NCBI GenBank assembly: GCA_042434945.1
Contig: CP170191.1
Span: 3,968,001-4,032,000, forward strand
DNA: 64,000 nt
Direction: 5' to 3'
Origin: Escherichia hormaechei_A
Lineage (GTDB): Bacteria; Pseudomonadota; Gammaproteobacteria; Enterobacterales; Enterobacteriaceae
Under the pieces are notes generated by a model. The model saw nothing but the letters and a program-made list of their open reading frames with translations, was not told the DNA's origin and did not search any database. Each line of letters begins with the position of its first letter. Position 1 is the first letter of the stretch. A program made the translations under genes and the position numbers. Below, piece by piece: positions 48,965 to 57,920 of the stretch.

Positions 48965-51036
48965 TTATTGCAACAGCGAAATATCCGCAACGCGCAGGAA
49001 CAGTTCGCGCAGTTTCTCCAGCATGGTCAGACGGTTGATACGCAATTCTTTGTCATCAACCATGACCATCACTTTATCGAAGAAAGCATCAACCGGTTCA
49101 CGCAGCTCAGCCAGTTCGACCAGCGCATCCTGGTAACGACCTTCCGTAAAGTACGGCTCCAGCTTGTCACGTAGCACCACAACCTGCATCGCCAGTTTAA
49201 TTTCTTCCGGCTCTTTCAGGGTAGAGGCATTCACGCGGTCGCTCAGCACTTCGTCAGATTTCGCCAGAATGTTAGATACACGTTTGTTCGCCGCCGCCAG
49301 TGCAGCAGCTGCATCCAGGGTACGGAAATGCGATACCGCTTTCATACGGGCATCGAAATCAGCCGGACGAGTCGGACGACGCGCCAGTACCGCCTGGATG
49401 GTGTCAACGGTATAACCTTCGTCCTGATACCAGGCGCGGAAGCGACCGAGCATAAAGTCGATAACATCATCAACTACGTTGGCATTAGTCAGCTTATCGC
49501 CATACAGACGCACCGCTTCTTCGGTCAGCGTTTGCAGATCAAGGTTGAGGTTCTTCTCAACGATAATTCGCAGCACGCCAAGCGCGGCACGACGCAGCGC
49601 AAACGGGTCTTTGTCGCCTTTCGGATGCTGACCGATACCGAAGATACCCGCCAGGGTATCCATCTTGTCAGCAATCGCCAGCGCACAAGCTACTGGGTTG
49701 GACGGCAGGTCATCACCAGCAAAACGCGGCTGATACTGCTCATTCAGCGCCACCGCGACATCTTCCGCTTCGCCATCGTGACGCGCATAGTGCATCCCCA
49801 TAACGCCCTGGGTGTCGGTGAACTCGAAGACCATGTTGGTCATCAGGTCGCACTTAGACAGCAGACCCGCACGGGTAGCGTGGTTAACGTCAGCGCCAAT
49901 CTCTGTTCAGCAATCCAGCCAGCCAGCGCCTGGATGCGGTCAGTTTTGTCGCGCAGCGTCCCCAACTGTTGCTGGAACAACACGGTTTGCAGGCGCGGCA
50001 GGTTATCTTCAAGACGTTTTTTACGGTCGGTGTTGAAGAAGAACTCGGCATCCGCCAGACGCGGACGAACGACTTTCTCGTTACCGGAGATAATCTGCTG
50101 CGGATCTTTCGATTCGATGTTGGCAACGAAGATAAAGTTCGGCAGCAGTTTGCCGTCGTTCGCATACACCGGGAAGTATTTCTGGTCACCTTTCATGGTG
50201 TAAACCAGCGCTTCAGCCGGCACCGCGAGGAATTTCTCTTCGAATTTTGCGGTCAGAACGACCGGCCACTCCACCAGCGAAGCCACTTCTTCCAGCAGGC
50301 TTTCGCTTAAGTCAGCGTTACCGCCAATCTTACGCGCTGCTTCTTCGGCATCGGCTTTAATCTTCGCCTTACGTTCTTCGTAATCGGCGATGACTTTCCC
50401 ACGCTCACGCAGAATTTCCGGATACTGATCGGCGTTATCGATGGTGAATTCCGGCTCGCCCATAAAGCGGTGGCCGCGAATCACGCGATCGGACTGAATG
50501 CCCAGAATGGTTGCCGGAATGACTTTGTCGCCCAGCAGCAGGGTCACGGTGTGCACCGGACGCACGAAGTGCACGTCGCTTGCGCCCCAACGCATCAGTT
50601 TCGGGATCGGCAGTTTCGCCAGAGAAGTCGCAACCATATTCGGCAGCAGTGCTTCGGTGCTTTCGCCCTTCACATGGGCGCGATACAGCAGCCATTCGCC
50701 TTTATCGGTAGTCAGACGCTCAGCCTGGTCAACGGTAATACCGCAACCACGCGCCCAACCTTCTGCCGCTTTGCTCGGTTTGCCTTCAGCGTCGAACGCC
50801 TGGGCAATCGCCGGGCCGCGTTTTTCGATTTCACGATCCGGTTGCGCTTCCGCCAGGTTAGCTACTTTCAGCGCCAGACGACGCGGAGCAGCAAACCATT
50901 GAACGGTGCCGTGTGCGAGGCCAGCGTTATCCAGCTCCGCAGTAAAGTTCGCAGCAAAGGACTCAGCCAGGCTGCGCAGTGCTTTTGGTGGCAGCTCTTC
51001 AGTGCCGATTTCCACCAGAAAAGTTTTCTCAGACAT
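48965..51036 (-). pseudogene. glyS: Glycyl-tRNA synthetase beta subunit GlyS with a 2-nt insertion
   Basis: The beta chain of the tetrameric class II glycyl-tRNA synthetase, holding the tRNA-binding and HD-like parts. Residues 1 to about 380 read in one frame (from MSEKTFLVEIGTEELPPKAL), and the rest, from the region of CDLMTNMVFEFTD, in another. The switch is at 49901-49904: GAACAGAGATTGG where K-12 has GAACAGATTGG, two extra bases. The whole interval is 2072 nt against 2070 for an intact gene. glyS is essential in E. coli, so a real truncation would need another copy. Otherwise it reads as K-12. It is the second gene of glyQ-glyS, 9 nt after glyQ. Confidence 0.93.
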
Positions 51037-51045
51037 AGCCGCCTC

Positions 51046-51957
51046 TTACTTATCTTTGTTGCACATCGGGAAGCCGAGGGCTTCACGGGAAGCGTAGTAT
51101 GCTTCTGCCACTGCTTTGGTCAGGGTGCGAATGCGCAGAATGTAGCGCTGACGCTCGGTGACGGAGATGGCTTTACGCGCATCCAGCAGGTTGAAGCTGT
51201 GGGCGGCTTTCAGAATACGCTCGTAGGCTGGCAGCGGCAGCGGATTTTCCAGCGCCAGCAGCTGCTGCGCTTCTTTCTCGTACTGCTCGAAGCAGGTGAA
51301 CAGGAAGTCCACATCCGCGTATTCGAAGTTGTAAGTGGACTGCTCCACTTCGTTCTGATGGAACACGTCGCCGTAGGTGGTTTTACCCAGCGGGCCGTCG
51401 CTCCAGACCAGGTCGTAAACGCTGTCTACGCCCTGAATGTACATGGCCAGACGTTCCAGACCGTAGGTGATCTCGCCGGTAACCGGTTTACACTCCAGAC
51501 CACCAACCTGCTGGAAGTAAGTGAACTGCGTCACTTCCATGCCGTTCAGCCACACTTCCCAGCCCAGTCCCCAGGCACCCAGCGTCGGGTTTTCCCAGTT
51601 ATCTTCCACGAAACGGATGTCGTGAATAGTCGGGTCCATGCCCAGCTCTTTCAGAGAACCGAGGTACAGCTCCTGAATATTGTCCGGCGATGGCTTAATG
51701 ACCACCTGGAACTGATAGTAGTGCTGTAAACGGTTGGGGTTTTCGCCGTAGCGACCATCGGTCGGGCGACGAGAAGGCTGAACATAAGCAGCCGCCATCG
51801 GTTCTGGCCCCAGCGCGCGCAGACAGGTCATTGGGTGAGAGGTTCCCGCGCCGACTTCCATGTCCAATGGTTGAACAATGGTGCAGCCCTGGCGAGCCCA
51901 GTAATCCTGTAAGGTCAGGATCAAGCCCTGGAAGGTCCTGGTATCAAACTTTTGCAT
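51046..51957 (-). CDS. glyQ: Glycyl-tRNA synthetase alpha subunit GlyQ
   Basis: 303 residues, the K-12 length. The class IIc catalytic subunit that forms glycyl-adenylate. Conserved segments are [20 protein letters not shown] (motif 2 region), [20 protein letters not shown] and [15 protein letters not shown] (motif 3 with the ATP-binding Arg). It is almost invariant among enterics, so I cannot say which lineage it comes from. The ATG at 51957 ([11 protein letters not shown]) is standard. The 159 bp upstream (51958-52116) contain no gene. Confidence 0.97.
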
Positions 51958-52116
51958 ATTATTTCGTGCTGGATACGTGTGGATTTAAAGGAAGGGATCA
52001 GTATACCCGCTGGATGGAAGATATACAGTACGAAACGGGGTTGTTTAGGGAAAATTGGGGAATAAGCCCTACAGCCAGAACCTGCGAAGGCTCTGGTTGC
52101 TGCTTATACGAGCAAT

Positions 52117-52422
52117 TTAACGCATTGAGAGATATAAAAACTGGCCGTCTGCATCAAAAGAGCAGACAAAGCCCTCTTTACGCGCCGTATAGCCTTTCAG
52201 TTCATAGCTGCCCTGAAAGCGCTCGAAGCCGTTTATATGAATTTTCTGTGCTTCGGAATTATAGCGGTGAGCCGCCTGATCCCTGCACAGCTGTTCCATA
52301 TTCAGGGAACGCTCCGGGCTCATTTTCCCCTGCTGCGCTTTTTGGACAGGTATCTCCTCAGAAGCACTGCATCCTGTTAATAAGAGCAGCAGAAAGAGTG
52401 ACACCCCACGCTTCATCATCAT
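52117..52422 (-). CDS. ysaB: Small lipoprotein YsaB
   Basis: 101 residues. The signal sequence MMMKRGVSLFLLLL ends in a lipobox LLTGC, so the mature protein should be lipidated at the Cys. The conserved core is SLNMEQLCRDQAAHRYN, and the C-terminal VCSFDADGQFLYLSMR matches E. coli YsaB, which sits in the same place between glyQ and wecH. Function is unknown. Sequence is clearly diverged from K-12 in the first 35 residues. Confidence 0.9.
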   Translation of the reverse strand: MMMKRGVSLFLLLLLTGCSASEEIPVQKAQQGKMSPERSLNMEQLCRDQAAHRYNSEAQKIHINGFERFQGSYELKGYTARKEGFVCSFDADGQFLYLSMR

Positions 52423-52606
52423 TTTTATTACCGCCCTGGTCAGTGGCTGTTATTTTTAGTAGCAACACGTTTATAGATTAAAGTCCGTCATTCTGCGAAT
52501 CTCGCCAGCTCCCTACAAGTTAGCCTGGCTAAACTCAGAATTTTCCAAGGGAAAAGTTTTACACAATCGCAGTCACACTTTTTTTATCAGGAATACAGAG
52601 GAACTG

Positions 52607-53602
52607 ATGCAGTCAAAAATTAACTGGATTGATAACCTGCGGGGAATAGCCTGTCTGATGGTGGTGATGATCCACACAACGACCTGGTATGTCACGAACG
52701 CGCACAGTATCAGCCCTGTTAACTGGGATGTCGCCAATATTCTGAACTCGGCCTCCCGCGTGAGCGTCCCGCTGTTCTTTATGATTTCCGGTTTTCTCTT
52801 TTTTGGCGAGCGTAGCGCGCAGCCAAGACATTTCATCCGTATTGTCTCCTGTCTGCTGTTTTACAGCGCCATTTCGCTGCTCTATATCATCCTGTTCACT
52901 TCAATTAACGCTGAACGTTCCCTGCTCAATTTGTTGCAAAAACCGGTGTTCTATCATCTGTGGTTTTTCTTCGCGATAATCGTTATCTATCTGGTGTCAC
53001 CGTTAATTCAGGTAAAAAACGTCAGCGGTAAAATGCTGCTGGCCTTGATGGTAATAATCGGGATCGTGGCCAACCCGAATACCGTTTCACAGAAAATTGA
53101 TGGCTTTGAATGGCTGCCCGTTAACCTTTATATCACCGGGGATACGTTTTATTACGTGCTGTACGGCATGCTGGGGCGCGCCATTGGCATGATGGAGACG
53201 CAAAAGCGAGGAATAAACTGGCTATGCGCGGCCACGTTTCTCGTCGGTGTGTTTATTATCTCTCGCGGGACGCTGCATGAGCTGCAATGGCGCGGCAACT
53301 TTGCCGATACCTGGTATCTCTACTGCGGGCCGATGGTCTTTATCTGCGCGATCTCTCTGCTGACGCTGGTTAAAAACACCCTGAATGCCCGCCCGCTTCC
53401 GGTGCTGGGGTTTATCTCTCGCCACTCGCTGGGCATTTACGGTTTTCACGCGCTGGTGATCCACGCCCTGCGCACCCGCGGCGTTGAGCTTAAAAGCTGG
53501 CCGGTGCTGGATATTGTCTGGATATTTACCGTTACGCTGGTTGTCAGCCTGCTGCTGTCAATGTTGCTGCAAAGAATCGATACGCGCAGGTTTGTAAGCT
53601 AA
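52607..53602 (+). CDS. wecH: O-acetyltransferase WecH (YiaH)
   Basis: 331 residues of the acyltransferase 3 family, with about ten membrane helices. In E. coli WecH adds O-acetyl groups to the GlcNAc of enterobacterial common antigen. N-terminal family signature WIDNLRGIACLMVVMIHTT holds the catalytic Arg and His. The start is the ATG at 52607 with AGAGG upstream. Diverged from K-12. Unlike K-12, where yiaA and yiaB lie between wecH and xylB, it is followed directly by a REP and convergent xylB. Confidence 0.94.
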   Translation: MQSKINWIDNLRGIACLMVVMIHTTTWYVTNAHSISPVNWDVANILNSASRVSVPLFFMISGFLFFGERSAQPRHFIRIVSCLLFYSAISLLYIILFTSINAERSLLNLLQKPVFYHLWFFFAIIVIYLVSPLIQVKNVSGKMLLALMVIIGIVANPNTVSQKIDGFEWLPVNLYITGDTFYYVLYGMLGRAIGMMETQKRGINWLCAATFLVGVFIISRGTLHELQWRGNFADTWYLYCGPMVFICAISLLTLVKNTLNARPLPVLGFISRHSLGIYGFHALVIHALRTRGVELKSWPVLDIVWIFTVTLVVSLLLSMLLQRIDTRRFVS

Positions 53603-53616
53603 CCCGGTTGAAGGCT

Positions 53617-53648
53617 GGTAGGCCGGGTAAGCGTTAGCGCCACCCGGC
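53617..53648. repeat. REP element between wecH and xylB
   Basis: TGGTAGGCCGGGTAAGCG followed by TTAGCGCCACCCGGC is a typical REP stem with a mismatch, in the 52-bp gap of two convergent genes. Confidence 0.85.
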
Positions 53649-53654
53649 TCCTGT

Positions 53655-55109
53655 TTATGACATTAGCGGCAAAAGCTGCTGATAGATTTTGCGGAACACG
53701 TCTCGTCTTTCAGCATAGCGAGCATGATTTTTCGCATCAGGACGATGCTGCCGTTCAAGCGGCAGCTGGGGCAAAAGCTGGTGCAGTGGTTTATCCGGGT
53801 TCAGCGCAATTTGCGCCAGCCGTGCCGCACCGAGCGCCGGGCCGACATCGCCTCCCGTACGATAGTCCAGCTGCAACCCGCTGATATCGGAAAGCATTTG
53901 CCGCCAGTAGCTGCTTCGTGCACCGCCGCCAATTAACGTAATGCTGGATGGCGTCAGTCCACAGTCATGCACGACATCCATTCCGTCCGCCAGAGCATAG
54001 CCAACGCCTTCAAGCACCGCGCGCGCAAGCTCTGCCGGGCCGTGCTGATGGGTAAGACCGAAGAACACCCCTTTCGCTTCCGGGTTGTTATGCGGCGTCC
54101 GCTCGCCGGAAAGGTACGGTAAAAACCAGACCGCACCGGCATTATCATCTGCCTGCTGTGCCGCTGTGATAAGCGCCGGGACGTCCGCCATTCCGGTTAG
54201 CTTTGCCGCCCAGTCGAGGCAGGAAGCCGCGCTCAGCATCACCGACATCAAATGCCATTTACCCGGCAACGCGTGGCAGAAGCTGTGTACGGCGCTTCCA
54301 GGGTTGCTACGATACCCGTCACTGACGGCAAAATAGACGCCGGAGGTACCGAGTGAGAGCATGGCCTGCCCTGCCTCGACCATCCCCACGCCGACCGCAC
54401 CCGCCGCATTATCGCCGCCGCCGGCAACGACAGGTACGGCTGGCATGTTCCAGCGTTCAGCAACAGAAGGCTGTAAAGCCCCCGTGATTTCACTGCCTTC
54501 AAACAGCGCAGGCATATGGTCGCGCGTCAGCTGGCAGGCATCCAGCATCGCCTCGCTCCAGTCCCGTTTCGCCACGTCGAGCCACATCGTGCCCGCGGCG
54601 TCAGACATGTCGCTGGCAAAATCCCCCGTCATGCGAAAACGCAGGTAGTCTTTCGGCAACAGAACCTTCGCCACCTGACGAAAAATCTCAGGCTCATGGC
54701 GCTGCACCCACAGGAGTTTTGGCGCGGTAAAACCGGGCATCATCAGGTTGCCCGTAATTTCACGGGATGCAGGCACACGCTCCTCAAGGATCGCGCACTC
54801 TTCCGCACAGCGGCCATCGTTCCAGAGAATAGCCGGGCGCAGAACGCGATGCTGACTATCCAGCAACGTTGCGCCATGCATTTGCCCGGCAATGCCCAGC
54901 GCTTTCACGTCGCGCAGGCTATGCTGCTCGCCTAAGGCTTTCATCGCACGCTCTGTCGCCTGCCACCACTGCTCCGGATCTTGTTCCGACCAAAGCGGAT
55001 ACGGACGTGAAACCTGCAACTTTTCAGTCTGCGTGGCTAATACATCGCCCTGCTCGCTTAACAGGATGGCTTTCACCCCCGACGTGCCAAGATCGATCCC
55101 GATATACAT
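53655..55109 (-). CDS. xylB: Xylulokinase XylB
   Basis: 484 residues, the K-12 length. FGGY-family kinase that phosphorylates D-xylulose to xylulose 5-phosphate. ATP and metal loop MYIGIDLGTSGVKAILL, catalytic base region GQMHGATLLD, hinge MWLDVAKRDW, second nucleotide loop GGGARSSYWRQMLSDIS. It is the second gene after xylA on the same strand; a 59-bp gap between them holds a REP, which in E. coli often lowers expression of the distal gene. Diverged from K-12 across its length. Confidence 0.97.
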   Translation of the reverse strand: MYIGIDLGTSGVKAILLSEQGDVLATQTEKLQVSRPYPLWSEQDPEQWWQATERAMKALGEQHSLRDVKALGIAGQMHGATLLDSQHRVLRPAILWNDGRCAEECAILEERVPASREITGNLMMPGFTAPKLLWVQRHEPEIFRQVAKVLLPKDYLRFRMTGDFASDMSDAAGTMWLDVAKRDWSEAMLDACQLTRDHMPALFEGSEITGALQPSVAERWNMPAVPVVAGGGDNAAGAVGVGMVEAGQAMLSLGTSGVYFAVSDGYRSNPGSAVHSFCHALPGKWHLMSVMLSAASCLDWAAKLTGMADVPALITAAQQADDNAGAVWFLPYLSGERTPHNNPEAKGVFFGLTHQHGPAELARAVLEGVGYALADGMDVVHDCGLTPSSITLIGGGARSSYWRQMLSDISGLQLDYRTGGDVGPALGAARLAQIALNPDKPLHQLLPQLPLERQHRPDAKNHARYAERRDVFRKIYQQLLPLMS

Positions 55110-55132
55110 GTGGTGGCTCCTTTGACGAAAAT

Positions 55133-55161
55133 GCCCGGTGGCGCTGCGCTTACCGGGCCTG
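55133..55161. repeat. REP element between xylA and xylB
   Basis: GCCCGGTGGCGCTGCGC followed by TTACCGGGCCTGG, a REP-type imperfect palindrome in the xylA-xylB gap. Confidence 0.8.
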
Positions 55162-55168
55162 GATGCTG

Positions 55169-56491
55169 TTATTTATCGAACAGGTAGTGATTGACCAGGT
55201 TTTCCAGCAGCTCCTGATGGCCACTCTGATGCTGCGGCGCAAGCTGATGCTGTTCAGCGTACTTCGCGATCTCCGCAAGCGATAACTGACCTTTCAGGAT
55301 TTGCTGGCCCAATTCGCTATTCCAGCCGGAATAACGCTGCGCGATGCGTTTATCCAGCTCGCCATCTTCAATCATGCGCGCTGCAATTTTCAGCGCCAGT
55401 GCCATCGTATCCATCGCGCCGATATGACCGTAAAACAGATCATATTTATCAGTACTTTGACGACGTACTTTGGCATCGAAGTTCAGACCACCGGTGGTGA
55501 AACCGCCTGCTTTGAGAATTTCATACATCACCAGCGCATTCTCTTCCACACTGTTCGGGAACTGGTCGGTGTCCCAGCCCAGTTGCGCATCGCCACGGTT
55601 GGCGTCGACAGAACCGAACAGGCCAAGCGCAATGGCGGTGGCTATTTCATGATGGAAAGAGTGACCTGCCAGCGTCGCGTGGTTAGCTTCAATGTTCAGT
55701 TTAATCTCTTTTTCCAGACCAAACTGTTTCAGGAAGCCATAGACCGTCGCGGCATCGTAATCATATTGATGTTTGGTCGGTTCTTGCGGTTTCGGTTCGA
55801 TAAGCAACGTGCCCTGGAAACCGATTTTATGTTTATGCTCAACCACCATCTGCATAAAGCGGCCCAGTTGTTCACGCTCCTGACGCAAGTCGGTATTTAA
55901 CAGCGTTTCGTAACCTTCACGACCGCCCCACAGGACATAGTTTTCACCGCCCAATTTATGGGTTGCTTCCATCGCTGTAACAACTTGCGTTGCCGCCCAG
56001 CTGAAGACTTCAGGATCTGGGTTCGTCGCCGCACCCGCGCCGTAGCGAGGGTTTGTAAAGCAGTTGGCGGTTCCCCACAGCAGCTTCACGCCGCTCTCTT
56101 CTTGCTTGCCTGCCAGGACATCAACCATTTGCGCAAAATTATTGATGTACTCTTTTAACGACGCGCCCTCAGGGGAAACATCCACATCGTGGAAGCAATA
56201 AAATGGCACATGTAACTTGTGGAAAAACTCAAATGCGACATCTGCTTTACGCTTCGCCAACGCCAGTGCCTCACCAGGCTGCTGCCACGGACGATTAAAC
56301 GCCCCCACACCAAACATATCCGCCCCGTTCCAGCAGAAGGTGTGCCAGTAGCAGGCGGCAAAACGCAAGTGCTCTTCCATACGCTTACCCAACACCAGTT
56401 CGTCGGGATTGTAGTGACGGAATGCTAACGGGTTTGAGGATTTTGAGCCTTCATAACGAACGCGATCGAGCTGGTCAAAATAGGCTTGCAT
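55169..56491 (-). CDS. xylA: Xylose isomerase XylA, apparent hybrid gene
   Basis: 440 residues, the K-12 length. Converts D-xylose to D-xylulose with two divalent metals. Active site segments: CFHDVDVSPEG (His and Asp), GGREGYETLLNTD, LIEPKPQEPTKHQYDYD and NIEANHATLAGH. I start at MQAYFDQLDRV (56491), preceded by GGAG at 7 nt; upstream in-frame codons are not conserved. From the start to about residue 402 it reads as K-12. After QQILKGQ it is diverged (LSLAEIAKYAEQHQ against the remembered MSLADLAKYAQEHH), placing a breakpoint near 55285, after which diverged xylB follows. Confidence 0.96.
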   Translation of the reverse strand: MQAYFDQLDRVRYEGSKSSNPLAFRHYNPDELVLGKRMEEHLRFAACYWHTFCWNGADMFGVGAFNRPWQQPGEALALAKRKADVAFEFFHKLHVPFYCFHDVDVSPEGASLKEYINNFAQMVDVLAGKQEESGVKLLWGTANCFTNPRYGAGAATNPDPEVFSWAATQVVTAMEATHKLGGENYVLWGGREGYETLLNTDLRQEREQLGRFMQMVVEHKHKIGFQGTLLIEPKPQEPTKHQYDYDAATVYGFLKQFGLEKEIKLNIEANHATLAGHSFHHEIATAIALGLFGSVDANRGDAQLGWDTDQFPNSVEENALVMYEILKAGGFTTGGLNFDAKVRRQSTDKYDLFYGHIGAMDTMALALKIAARMIEDGELDKRIAQRYSGWNSELGQQILKGQLSLAEIAKYAEQHQLAPQHQSGHQELLENLVNHYLFDK

Positions 56492-56856
56492 ATTGAACTC
56501 CATAATCAGGTAATGCCGCGGGTGATGGATGATGTCGTAATATTGGGCACTCCCTTTCAGTTGCTCAATTATGTTATTTCACACTGCTATTGAGATAATT
56601 CACAAGTGTGCGCTCGCTCGCAAAATAAATGGAATGATGAAACTGGGTAATTCCTCGAAGAGAAAAATGCAATAAGTACAATTGCGCAACAAAAGTAAGA
56701 TCTCGGTCATAAATCAAGAAATAAACCAAAAATCGTAATCGAAAGATAAAAATCTGTAATTGTTTTTCCCCTGTTTAGTTGCTAAAAATTGGTTACGTTT
56801 ATCGCGGTGATTGTTACTTATTAAAACTGTCCTCTAACTACAGAAGGCCCTACACC
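56492..56856. promoter_or_regulatory. Divergent xylA / xylF control region (CRP, XylR)
   Basis: 365 bp between divergent xylA and xylF, with no gene. A CRP-type site TGTGCGCTCGCTCGCA is at 56607-56622. The A/T-rich segment 56729-56762 (AATCGTAATCGAAAGATAAA and following bases) matches the K-12 XylR operator for xylF; a second XylR site near xylA is expected at about 56540-56600. The region reads as K-12 except for apparent single-base length changes in GCAAAATAAATGG (near 56621) and TTGTTTTTCCCC (near 56760). Confidence 0.75.
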
Positions 56857-57848
56857 ATGAAAATAAAGAACATTCTACTCACCCTTTGCACCTCACTCCT
56901 GCTTACCAACGTTGCTGCACACGCCAAAGAAGTCAAAATAGGTATGGCGATTGATGATCTCCGTCTTGAACGCTGGCAAAAAGATCGAGATATCTTTGTG
57001 AAAAAGGCAGAATCTCTCGGCGCGAAAGTATTTGTACAGTCTGCAAATGGCAATGAAGAAACACAAATGTCGCAGATTGAAAACATGATAAACCGGGGTG
57101 TCGATGTTCTTGTCATTATTCCGTATAACGGTCAGGTATTAAGTAACGTTGTAAAAGAAGCCAAACAAGAAGGCATTAAAGTATTAGCTTACGACCGTAT
57201 GATTAACGATGCGGATATCGATTTTTATATTTCTTTCGATAACGAAAAAGTCGGTGAACTGCAGGCAAAAGCCCTGGTCGATATTGTTCCGCAAGGTAAT
57301 TACTTCCTGATGGGCGGCTCGCCGGTAGATAACAATGCCAAGCTGTTCCGCGCCGGACAAATGAAGTGTTAAAACCTTACGTTGATTCCGGAAAAATTAA
57401 AGTCGTTGGTGACCAATGGGTTGATGGCTGGTTACCGGAAAACGCATTGAAAATTATGGAAAACGCGCTAACCGCCAATAATAACAAAATTGATGCTGTA
57501 GTTGCCTCAAACGATGCCACCGCAGGTGGGGCAATTCAGGCATTAAGCGCGCAAGGTCTGGCCGGGAAAGTCGCTATTTCCGGCCAGGACGCCGACCTTG
57601 CGGGTGTAAAACGCATCATCGCGGGTACCCAGACCATGACGGTGTATAAGCCCATTACCGAGCTTGCCAATACGGCCGCCGAAATTGCCGTTGAGCTGGG
57701 CAATGGCCAGCAACCTAAAGCAGACGCGACGTTAAATAACGGCCTGAAAGACGTACCTGCTCGCCTGCTTACCCCTATCGAAGTCAACAAAGAGAATATT
57801 GACGCCACCGTGGTGAAAGACGGTTTCCATAAGAAGAGTGAACTGTAA
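56857..57848 (+). pseudogene. xylF: D-xylose-binding protein XylF with a 1-nt deletion, apparent hybrid
   Basis: The periplasmic sugar-binding protein of the XylFGH transporter. Signal peptide MKIKNILLTLCTSLLLTNVAAHA. The first 170 residues are in frame up to RAGQMK; then one A is missing at 57364-57365 (ATGAAGTG instead of ATGAAAGTG), and the protein would stop one residue later. The remaining 160 residues continue in the next frame from VLKPYVDSGKIKV. Restoring the base gives 330 residues, the K-12 length. Up to about 57555 it reads as K-12 at DNA level; beyond GAIQALSAQG it becomes diverged and more G/C-rich, so a breakpoint lies just past the lesion. Confidence 0.93.
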
Positions 57849-57920
57849 TCCAGCGCAGCCCCTGCCCGGCAGGGGCGCATTGACCTGCCCTGTTCATCTG
57901 TTGGGCTATGCGGAGCAGTT

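Noticed and set aside
50470..51729. 419-codon open frame antisense to glyS and glyQ
   Set aside because: It crosses two conserved genes and their junction; it arises from their codon bias.
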